DNA from: Asterias rubens
Taxonomy: Eukaryota; Echinodermata; Asteroidea; Forcipulatida; Asteriidae
Direction: 5' to 3'
NCBI RefSeq assembly: GCF_902459465.1
Contig: NC_047063.1
Location: 19,495,685 to 19,559,684 of the forward strand
DNA length: 64,000 bases
In this document: positions 10,864 to 22,800 of the stretch, piece by piece
How positions within the stretch are numbered: the first letter of the stretch is position 1
How the letters are laid out: the number at the start of each line of letters is the position of its first letter
The notes under the pieces: model-generated
The model's input: only the letters and a program-made list of their open reading frames with translations
Databases searched by the model: none
Told to the model about the DNA's origin: nothing
Made by a program: the position numbers and the translations under genes

Positions 10864-13800
10864 GTAAATTTTCTGTCTCTCCTTAGCTTACAGACCCTGA
10901 ATTATACACCTATGCTCTGACAGCTCCAGATGTTCCGACACTCTACAAATCAGGCATGCAACTCTTCCGCGGAATTCCACGTTTTTGTTTTTTTTTAACG
11001 TGAAAAAAAGAAGAAAAAAAAGAAGGAAAAAAAAAGTTTTTTCTTTTCTTTTCTTCTTTTTCCTCCGGATTTTTACAACTACAATCATGTAAAATAAGCC
11101 TAGTACATGCTAAAAATGCTCCTAAGAGCATAATAAACCTCAACATTTTCTAGGGTACCATTGTGGGTATCATGTCCCGTGGCATTTCGGCCGCCTTAAG
11201 TGCCTTTGAAACTTTTCCTTTTTTTTTTTCAACAGGCAGTTGCATGCCTGACAAATGCAAGTTCTTACTTTTAACCCTAATCCTCACCCAAACCCTTGCC
11301 CTAACGCTAGCTTCTAGGTCACCTGGGTTTATAAGAAACATGGTTAAGCAAGAGTGGGTTAGAGAATGGGAACATTTAGGGACACCCCCTGCCACATATC
11401 AGGCAAGGTACACAACTTTCCTGAAGAAATTTTACTCGAAATAACGGCTGTACCATCTTTATTTTCAGGTGTACCGATGCGAGAACGAAGAGGTTGAAAT
11501 GCGGGTCCGGGACCTTAAGAGAAGAATCGTCAACAAGGGTCTACCGGTGAGGTTCTTCAGGACGGTAGAAGAGTTGGCTGAGAAGGTGCTGGAAGATTGG
11601 AAGTTCATTATAAACCAGATGTACCCGCCACTGCAAGACTTCACTACTGATGTTGGTATGTACCAATTGCAAACCAAAATGTGGTCGGGCTGAGGTAGTG
11701 ATATCTTTCCTCGCTTTCAACCTTTAGACCCCAGTTCAAATCACGCCTGGGGCACTATATGGATTGAATTTTTAAGTCCCTACCTGTTTACAATGGTTTT
11801 CCCTGGATTTTTTACTCCCTGGGTTTTTCCTTCCACATCTAAAACTGCAACTATATCCTTCCTCGTCTTCTCTCCATTGGGTTCTTGGCTTCACAACCAG
11901 AATAGAAATAAAACGAAATGAAAGTCAGTAGAGACCATTACATGGTTAAATGGGAATGAGGGCAGGCCTCATGCTTTATTCTTGAAAGGGCAAGGTCCCA
12001 AAGGTGTTTCCTCCTTGGTAAAGGGCACCCTGTGCGGAAATTTGAGGGGCACCTAGGCAATGCCTAGGGCGTTTAAATACCTTCACATCACAATGTCTCA
12101 TTGAAACTGGTTATTTACATCTTCTTAGATGGTGAGCTATTCCGTGAATGGGCGGCTCATGAAGCCTACGCAGAAACCAGACGTCGTGTCTTCATCCAAA
12201 CTCCCAACATATACGACCTGTATGAGAAGCTAGATGACCAGGGAGTTAAAGCACTCAATGACGATACACAGGAAGGCAGGAACACATTACAACCAGTGGT
12301 CTCTACAGCTCCAAGGGGAAAGTAAGATCTGGGATCAATCTCATGACTCTGCTTACCGCTGAACTATGCGCTTATGATCACCATTCTCTGTTTACGTGCA
12401 AGCGCAGAATTCCTGTGCCAGCTTCGTAAAAAGCGAAGAACGCTACTAACGTGGAGTACTCATGCGCAAAAATAAAAAATACCTGCTATTGTGTGATATA
12501 CGCTTGACATTAGCACGGGATTCCCTGCGCCTATATAAGCGCTGATTCTTTGCTTACGGTTAGCAGAGCCATAAAATTTGGACCTGCATGTTTTACTTGT
12601 GCTTCTATATATATTTTAAAAATTGTTTTATTAATGGATTTAATTTGTGTGAAAACTCATTTGTCTAATTCTTGTTATGTTTGTTGTATATATTCTTATT
12701 TCCAACTTTTATCCGATGTCTGTTTCACAATTTGAATTTTTAACTGGTACTTTTTGTAATTTAAGGCCTCTTTACAAGTGCACGGTGTGCAAGAAAACTT
12801 GAACCAATAAAATTCTCAAGAGTATAGTACCTGTAACCTCAGTTTAACCGTGCTAGCGTTTTACCAACTGAGAGCTTATCTACCTGCAGCAGCTAGCGTT
12901 TTACCAACTGAGCTTACCTAGCCCTAGTGTTTGTAGTGTCTACTGTCTTTGTCAATACCTGTGCTCGGGGTGCCAGTCAGAAGCCATTCAAACTTCCAAA
13001 CAGCCAGGGATCACACCCAAGTTGACGATACAACCTGGGCACAATTTCACAGAGATGCAAAGCAGAAAATATTGTAAAAAATTTTTTGCTAAGCAGAAAT
13101 GAGCAGGGGATACCAGTCACAAATGTTACATGTGGCATGGCAGTTTGGCTGGTAACCCCATTTTTGTAAGCATAATTTAAAGCTCCATTGGGCCCTGGGC
13201 ACTGGGAAGCAGCAGGATGGGGTCCATTTAAAAAATCAAGTAGTGAACCAAAGAAAATTTTACCATTCTTGTTTTGTACTAAAACTACACTTTCTTTTCC
13301 CGCAGACAACCTGAGCAACACCAGAGCATTTCAATTTTGACTCTCGTCGGTGAACGAGGCTGTGGAAAGACGGCTATTGTTGCTAACTGGGTCAAACATT
13401 TCAGAACAGAGTACCCTGGGCTTAAGGTCATCTCGCATTTTGTTGGGAGTAGCGCCCTCAGTGCTGACATTACAAGTTTTCTACGGAGGGTAACGTACGA
13501 GCTGCGAGGAGAATTTGTGGGTAAGAAAATAAATAAAATTCTTACAATATCTTCAACAGAGACTTGAAGTCCAATTGTTTGGCTAGATTTGTTTTTTGTC
13601 TTCACCTGTTCCAAACATAACTTTTTTGTCTAGTTGTTTTTTGTGTGCATCTTGTTTGGTTTTCCGGAGATGTGCGCATTTTAAGTCCATATCAATGTAG
13701 AAATAATAATAATAATAATAAAATAATAATAATGAGACTTGTAATGCGCACATATCCACCCTGCTGGGTGTTCAAGGCGCAGTTAAACAAAAACAAAAAA

Positions 13801-16800
13801 CCAAAAAACAGACACTACAAAATTAGTCCTTGAAAACCTGTGACATAAGATAAGTTTTGAGAAGAGATTTGAATGTTGTGGTACAAAGACAAGATCTAAG
13901 ATTAAGTGGTAGAGAGTTCCAGATGCGTGGCGCAGCTGACGAAAAAAAAAAAAAAGAAGCATGTCATGGTCAAGCAGTCTAGAGTATCAAACTCAAGTAC
14001 GATGGCTGAGTCATTGAAATGTGTGGGTTCAAATCCCGGTCGTAACACTTGTGTTCTTGGGCAAGACACTTAACTATAATTGCTTCTTAACACCATTTGA
14101 GGGTAGAGATTGTTTATGTGAATAATTAGTACTTGTGGGCCGACTTGGCTACTGGCGCTGCATACTCCAAAGGAAATGTCAGGAAAGTTTAAGGCCCAAT
14201 GAACAAAGGCAGTAATAATGTGAGGTGCTTTGATTAAATGTTTAAAGCAGCCAATAAATGTCTTTTATTATTGTTATAAGCCATTTTGAGATGTGGTATA
14301 CTCAGCTCAATGACACCATTGGATTTAGGTAAATTTGTCTGTTTACAAACCAAACCGTGCCCTATAGTGTCCACCATATCTCAAAAATGCTAACTGGTAT
14401 AGTGTTAAAGCACAAAATGTAAATAATTTTAAAAAAGTAAAAAAGTAAGGAATCCATGTCGCAACTCTAGCGGTTCAACATCTCCAACATGACAGCATTC
14501 ACAGTGCCCTCTACAATTGTTCAAAGTTCATCTCTACAACCTTCACAAACTCAATAACAATCTCCTTTTCCCCAAACTGTGGATCTTTATCTCCCCAAGG
14601 TACTCAGAATGAATCGTCTAACGATGCTGAAGACATGTCTAATTTCCATCATATCTGTGAGGCGTTCGTTGCCTCGGTGGGTATGGGACCGTGCGTACTG
14701 GTACTTGACGGTATTGATGAACTGAGTGGAACCCTTGGGCAGACTATGCATCAGGTAAGTGGAGACGAATAGGAATAATAAGAATAATGATAAAACAGCA
14801 TTTATATAGTGCATTCTCATCATCATCTTCTTATACTGTGCAGAAACCTCCTCTGGAGTATACTAGCAGAAACCTCCTCTGGAGTATACTGGCAGAAACC
14901 TCCTCTGGAGTATACTGGCAGAAACCTCCTCTGGAGTATACTGGCAGAAACCTCCTCTGGAGTATACTAGCAGAAACCTCCTCTATAGTATACTGGCAGA
15001 AACCTCCTCTGGAGTATACTGGCAGAAACCTCCTCTGGAGTATACTGGCAGAAACCTCCTCTGGAGTATACTGGCAGAAACCTCCTCTGGAGTATACTGG
15101 CAGAAACCTCCTCTGGAGTATACTGGCAGAAACCTCCTCTGGAGTATACTAGCAGAAACGTCTTTGGGGTATACTGGCAGAAACCTCCTCTGGAGTATAC
15201 TGGCAGAAACCTCCTCTGGAGTATACTGGCAGAAACCTCCTCTGGAGTATACTGGCAGAAACCTCCTCTGGAGTATACTGGCAGAAACCTCCTCTGGAGT
15301 ATACTGGCAGAAACCTCCTCTGGAGTATGCTCGCAGAAACCTCCTCTGGAGTATACTGGCAGAAACCTCCTCTGGAGTATACTAGCAGAAACGTCTTTGG
15401 GGTATACTGGCAGAAACCTCCTCTGGAGTATACTAGCAGAAACCTCCTCTGGAGTATGTTTGCAGAAACCTCTTCTGGAGTATACTAGCAGAAACCTCCT
15501 CTGGAGTATACTGGCAGAAACCTCCTCTGGAGTATACTGGCAGAAACCTCCTCTGGAGTATACTGGCAGAAACCTCCTCTGGAGTATACTCGCAGAAACC
15601 TCCTCTGGAGTATACTCGCAGAAACCTCCTCTGGAGTATACTCGCAGAAACCTCCTCTGGAGTATACTCGCAGAAACCTCCTCTGGAGTATACTAGCAGA
15701 AACGTCTTTGGGGTATACTGGCAGAAACCTCCTCTGGAGTATACTAGCAGAAACCTCCTCTGGAGTATGTTTGCAGAAACCTCTTCTGGAGTATACTAGC
15801 AGAAACCTCCTCTGGAGTATACTGGCAGAAACCTCCTCTGGAGTATACTGGCAGATACCTCCTCTGGAGTATACTGGCAGAAACCTCTTCTGGAGTATAC
15901 TGGCAGAAACCTCCTCTGGAGTATACTCGCAGAAACCTCCTCTGGAGTATACTCGCAGAAACCTCTTCTGGAGTTTAGCAGAACCCTCTTCTGGAGTATA
16001 CTGGCAGAAACCTCCTCTGAAGTATACTCACAGATCCCTGGGTGCACTATAATGTAAAAGGCTATATGATTTACAAAGATAAAAAGTCGATTGTATACAA
16101 AGATTGAAAATATAAAACACTCAAAACTGAAGAAAAAATAGCTCTAAGACTAAAAACCAAATTAATATTACATAGAGAAAGATTTGTTTTACAAAATGAA
16201 ATATGATGTTAAAGTATCGGAGGTTGGCAACAGAAACAAAGAAAAGAGTCATAGACTGTACAGTCCACCTTTTTTTATGGCAGCGCAGGTTGGACAATAT
16301 TGTCATCCCCAGATGATGAAAAGAATCAAATAATAATAATGAAACAAGGAGTTGAGATGTGGTTTTATAGACAAATGTTGACTGTTTCATCTTGTGACAA
16401 ATAAGTAAGTTTTGAGGAAGGTGGGAACTTAAACAAAAATGCAACTGTCAATTTTAGGACACATTTGTAGGGAAGAAGGTCTAGAGATCTTAGAGGACCC
16501 ATCAAAGGAACAGGAAGCAGGGGAAGACAACTCGTGGTCCCAGAAAAAGTTTCACACGTTAAAGCAATGTTTAGGGGATCTACGGTGGACCAAAGTGGTC
16601 CCAAAAATGTTTGAATACCTACAAGACTTGCAAGGTCTATTCTACAAGTTTACTCAATTCCTTTTCATGGAAATGCCGGATTCTGTTTTGGTTCCGTACA
16701 GTTGTTGGACAACTTTTTTTTAGCCCTTTAAAAAAAGCTCACCTTCAGATTTGAAGGTGAGTTCAAAATAAATGTTCATATAATTTAATTAATAATATAG

Positions 16801-19800
16801 TTTTCATATAATTTCTATAATGAGATTGACTTTTTCTCCTTCCTTCAGGTGAAAGAGATGTCATGGCTGCCTGAGAAGCTGCCCGCACAGTGCAAGATTG
16901 TCCTGACGACCGTCCGCTCTGACCTGACCTACAAATCCCTATCTCAGCGTCAGGATACTCAAGTTCTCCTGGTACCCCTCTTTACAGACAGAGGTCAGAA
17001 GTCATCCATGGTAACCGAGAATCTAGCCATACATTGTAAATGCTTGGATGAGGTGCAGCTGCAGAAGGTCGTGACCTCGAAGCTGAGTGACCGGCCGCTG
17101 TTTTTATCTATCCTGGCCAATGAGCTCAGGGTAAGGGGGACATATGGAAATCTGGACAAGGTAAGGTTCTTGCAATCTGATTGATTTGTACAATTAAATA
17201 AAAGCTGTTCTTAATGTAGTTTCAAATCAAAGGATTTGGGTATTTTTTGTAACACAAAACGCAATGTCCACAGATTTACATTAAACCCACACCGTTTGAA
17301 GATAATGATAGTAGAAAGTGTACCTTAAAATACTAGTAATGAAAGTACATTTTTACATGCTAAAATAATTTTTATGACATTGTTTTACTCATTTCTCAAA
17401 AACTAGAGCACCTCAGCAAGTAATAAGCTTTCTACTACCATTATCTTCAAACTGTGTAAGTTTAATGTAAATCTGTGGACATTGTGTTTTTCGTCCTACA
17501 AAAAGAACATCGACCCTTTAAGGAAGATTACTGGTAGATTTTATTTTTTTTAACTTAATTTTTTTCAATGTTAAAGCTTAGTATAATAATTATAATAATA
17601 AGAATATACAACATTTACATAGCTCTTCATACATGGTTTAACGTTGAATTCAGTTCTATTCAATTAAACAAACTTTAATCATCCTCAATAGGCAATTACA
17701 CCAGTTGGCAAGCTCCATATAAAAACATTAACTGTTACGTCTAGAAAGTTGGTAGTTGGTCTCAAGGTCAGTCTTGAGACTTGGATTCGAGATCTGGATT
17801 TGTCAGTGAAGACTTTACTGGTGTCAGATTGTGTCTTAGAGTCATTGGGTCATTTAGCTGGTTTCTGTCTCAGATCTACAGAATCTACAGTACCATCTGC
17901 GTTTCAATATTTCATGTATTTTTGTTTCTGGATCTAAAAGATCTCTCAATTTTCTACTCGACTGTGTTGAAATAATATTATACAAGCTTGCAGGCCTGAT
18001 ACTTCACGGAGGCAACGGAGGTGATTACCTGCGTTGCCCCTTGTCATTGCCTTGGTGCCCTTGAAATGCTCCAATAGAAATTTACAATTTCCTCATAGGG
18101 TGCCCTTTGCCAAAGAGAAAATGCCTTGGTGCCCTTGCCCTTTCAAAAACGAAGCATACAGCCCTGAGCTTGGTTTGTTTTTCCTTCTTCTTTACACAGG
18201 TGATTGATCAATACATTGAGGCTGTGACATTTAGAGATCTATGGAAGTGTGTAATTCAACGATGGATTAGAGATTATGGCTGGACGACTGATGGACGATC
18301 AACATCTGTGTCGTCAGATAGTAGTCGAGAAGGTAAGACTAGACCCTTAACACATTCCAAGTCCTAGGCATGACACTTATGTCCTTAAGCAAGACACTAA
18401 ACCGTTATTGCTTCATACTTTGGATGGGATGTAGAGCATCGAAGGTGTAGTGCACTTAAAAGATCCAGTGCACTTATTGAAAAGAGAAGGGGTTTGCCCA
18501 AGTGTTCCTTGTTTGATTGGCTGCGTATTGCGCCACAGCACCTTGTAAACCATTACATGGTGATACATCATGTAAGTTAGGGTATTGCTCTAATACTTCA
18601 ATAACGTGCTTCCACATACCTTGCTGGAAAAATACTGAATGTTGGAGCGCTTTGAGCATCACTGTGGGTCCGCCTGACGCTTATTTTTTTGTATTTTATT
18701 CTGTTTAATACGAATGTTTGTAGTGCAATGTTGTTACAAAATTTGTGCTACTTTTTTAACTGTTGTGTATTTTTAAAACCATATTGCTATTTTTGCTAAT
18801 ATTTTTATCCTGTATTTTAATGTTTTTCTTGGCTGTACAGCTCTTTGAAACAGTGTTAAAGTGCTTTATAAATGCATTTAAGTTAAGTTAAATTAAGTTA
18901 CTGAATTGTGGATTTGAGCACTACATAAGACTTGATAATAATTATAGTCGTCATTGTCAATATCTTTATTTGGGGGTGCCAGTCAGAAGTTATACAATCA
19001 TTAACTGTTGTGAAGCCAAGCATCACACCCAGTTTACAATACACAGGCATGCAACTCTTCCGCGTTTCTGCGGGATTCCACAGTTTTTTTAAATGATAAG
19101 TGCTATAAAAAAAAAAGGAAACAAATTATGATTTTTTTTTGGGGGGGGGTTAAAGCCTTATACTTGCCTGGCAACAACAATGTACAACTACAATCATGTA
19201 AAATAAGCGTAGTACACGCTAACAATGCACCTAAGAGCATAATAAACCTCAACATTTTCTAGGGTACCATTGGGGTCTCGTGTCCCGTGGCGTTTCGGCT
19301 GCCTCGCTCTGCACTTGCGTTGTGCCTTTGAAGATTTTCCTTTTTTACGAGCAGTAGCATGGCTGAATACAGAGGCATAATATTCTTCATACTTAAGTCT
19401 GATTTTTGATTTTGTTTGCCGTTGGAAAAATCATAAAATTGTCATTTTATAGCCTGAAAAGTCTACTATAGCTAACACCATGTAGGTCAGGTTTTGTACA
19501 AAGCACCAAATATAATTTCTGAATACAACCTGGGAAGCGGCAACAGCTGTAGACAAAATAACAGCTGTGTACAAATTTGCAACCACATACGGTTGGATTC
19601 ATTATAAAAATACCAAAACTTACAAAATACATAACAGTCACTTTAAAATCATTAATCTATACATGTATTTACAAGATGAAGGTTCAAAAAGTGAACGTTA
19701 AATGTTGATGTCTTTGTCTGACTCTAGACATGTCCGGTTGGGTCGCTGAGGTCCTTCGTCTTATCAGTTGCTCCAGACACGGTCTGAGTGAGCAGGAGTT

Positions 19801-22800
19801 ATTACAACTGCTAAGGATGATGGGATACACAGGTCAAGCTGAGGTCACGGCTTTTGACTTTGCCCTGTTCCGGTCGGCTACATTTGATGCTCTAGTGGAG
19901 AGACCAGGGGGACTGATGAGCTTTTTTCATCAACATCTAAGGGAGGCGGTGGAGCACTCATTGTTGGGTAAGTTATAACGCCCCCCCCCCCCTCAAATCC
20001 AGTTTAAATCGAACCTGAATGTCTTGCCTGGAGACCTTTTTTCCCAGAACTCGGGAGAGTACTGAGTATACGGTGCTTCACATACAATAGTGTAAAGTTT
20101 TAAGTTTTAGTTGAGAAACAAAGTTGCGCCTGACTTTGCATGAACTGCTTTGATCATCACGAAACAGCCCCTTTGAGCGTTTTCATTTATTTTTAGAGAA
20201 ACATTTGTCATTTCTACAATTTGATCTAGGTATGATTGCCGGTACAGCTGGTATGCCGGATTCACCGAGTGCTTCTGCCGTTGAGTTCCTCCCAAGAGGC
20301 CTGAATCAACAGAAGAGAGTTTGCCACGAAGCGCTCTCCAGCTACTTCTGGAAGCAGTCTCACAGCCTGAGGAGAACCGGAGAGTTACCGTGGCAACTAG
20401 AGAAATGTGGCGATATTCAAGGTCTTTTCAACATCCTGACGGAACCAGAGTAAGTGTACTATTCGGAATTGGCAAAATGACCAACAGCGAGCAGGCGTTA
20501 ACAGTGCTGTAGGTCTCAAGACCAGTCTCGGTCTGGAAACCCAAGGTGGATTTCACAAAGAGTTAAGACTCGTCTTATCTCGAGTTAGGCTGAGGGATCA
20601 ATCTCATTCGATGGTCTCAGTCACCCCAATTTGTGTTCTTGGTCTTGATCTTGGTCTTGGTATCGACTACCTGTGCCAAATGGGATCTCCGAGTCCAAGA
20701 TAGTTAAGAATGTGAATTTCGCGTTTTGAGGAGGAACAATGACCAGTTTAAAAATGAATTAACCACAAGTTTAAAAACAAGAATTTGAATGATACCCATT
20801 GGCTCATCCTGTCTGACATGCCTACAAAGATGTGTGTTTCCATTGTTTCATCATCGATTTAGCTCAAAGACGGCGGCATGATAGCATCAATGCTGAAGGT
20901 CTCTTCTAGAAAGCTCTCTCAAAACTCTGTATCCATGTCTGTTTCTTTTCCAGAGTGTTCCTGATGATGTGCCAAGACAGCATCCAGAGCGTGGCCCTAA
21001 AACTAGACCTCTTGCGCTACTGGCAGCGTCTCAGTAAGAATGGCTACGAGATTGCGGATGCTTATGAGAAGATGGTCATGAAAGCAATGGAGGAGTATAC
21101 TTGGACGGCGAGTGTTGTTGAGCCTATGGAGGAGGAAAGAGGGGAGGTTAAAGATGCTGATAGAAGACAAAAGAAAAGTGAGTTTAATGGTCTTAGGGAA
21201 AAAGACGCTGATAGAAGTCAAAAGAGAAGTGAGTTAATTGATCTTAGGGAAAAAGACGCTGATAGAAGTAAAAAGAAAAGTGAGTTTAATGATCTTAGGG
21301 AAAAAGACGCCGATAGAAGTCAAAAGAGAAGTGAGTTAATTGATCTTAGGGAAAAAGACGCTGATAGAAGTCAAAAGAAAAGTGAGTTTAATGATTTTAG
21401 GGAAAAGATCAAGGGTTTTCCCCCTGAATTAAAACAAAAAATTTAGGCATTTTGGACCAAATTTTTGAAAGTTGGCCGAAGCACGCTGAATTGATTCAAC
21501 AAGGTCTTTGGAATGTTTTCTACTTGGTGTTTATCTTGGTTTTAAATACATTACTGTACAATCTAGAGCGTTCTATATAGTTTTATCTTATCTTTTTTTT
21601 TTTTTTTTTAACAAAGCAAATTTTCATTGTGTGTGTCTCTGTTTGCACATATCAGCACGTAAATTGTGTGTATGAGATCGATATGCAAGTTTGTGCATAG
21701 TTTTTGGCTAGTGCACATTTCTGGGAACAATGTAGTATATGTAAAGGTGTGCGATAACACCATGTAATGACAATCTCTAAATGAGTTTAGGTGGTTCTGA
21801 AAAGAACAGTTGGTTTCAACTTGACGTTTTGATCAGTATGCTTTGACTGTCTTCTGGAGAACAATGTATTAATCCAGGTCTAATTTCATTTCTCTGCTGA
21901 CTTTGGAATTATGGCCCATAGATACACAAGCTTTACACGGTGCAGTTAATACAGAATTCTACAGTAAGTTATGCCCCTGTCTGGCACCACCTTAGAAATA
22001 GAACCGGGCCCCGTTGCATAGAGCTGCCTGTAAGCACAAAAAGTTGCTTAGCACAACAAAATTGTGCTTACCAGAATATGGCTACCAGCCAAAATACCAT
22101 TCCATATATATATGTACTGTCTGTGACTGGTTTCCTGTGAAATTTTGCTGAACAGAAAATTGTTAAAGCCATTTGACACTTTCGGTAAACAGTATTGTCC
22201 AAAGGCCCACACTTCGTGTATCACAACTGATATAAAAAAATAACAAACCTGTGAAAATTTAGGCTCAATCGGTCATCGGAGTCGGGAGAAAATAACGGGG
22301 AAAACCCACCCTTGTTTCCGCACGTTTCGCCGTATCATGACATGTGTTTGAAATAAATCCTTAATTCTCAACCACGAGAATTGATCATTTTTTTAATGTT
22401 TTCTCGAAAAGTAAAGCATTTCATGGAATAATATTTCAAGGGAAGTCTTTCACCATTACCTTCTGTAAACCCTGTAAGTTATTTGTAAATCTGTGAACTT
22501 TTATTTTTTTTCTGTGCTGAAAGTGTATAATGGCTTTAAGCAAAATCTCTTACTCCAATGATATTTGTGAACTTCGTTGTGATATTTAATTTTGTTTGCT
22601 AGAAGAAAAGCCGAACCCACTGTCTTCAAAGAAGAAGAATCCTCATCAAAAGCTGTCAGTGATTGAAGAATATGATGCGGCATCTTCCGATGCCACTTCC
22701 ACCCATCAACTGAGCACAGACGAGCAGCGAGTAAACCTAACTATTGAGGCTAGCCATAGGAAGTTATCAAGTACCTCGACTCAAGAGGTTATATCAGCCT

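Noticed and set aside
14787..16052. Series of open frames repeating the 26-bp unit, and the idea of a CRISPR array
   Set aside because: It is a head-to-tail minisatellite with no spacers, in a eukaryotic intron.
16439..16723. 94-codon open frame between exons 5 and 6 of the TTC41-like gene
   Set aside because: Its acceptor would need phase 1 but exon 5 ends in phase 0. Exons 5 and 6 join well without it, and its sequence does not fit the NACHT fold.
5627..18367. Small frames at 5627 and 18107 with the shared start MPKRKCLGALA
   Set aside because: They lie inside two copies of the CAGGCCTG-ended MITE and are not genes.
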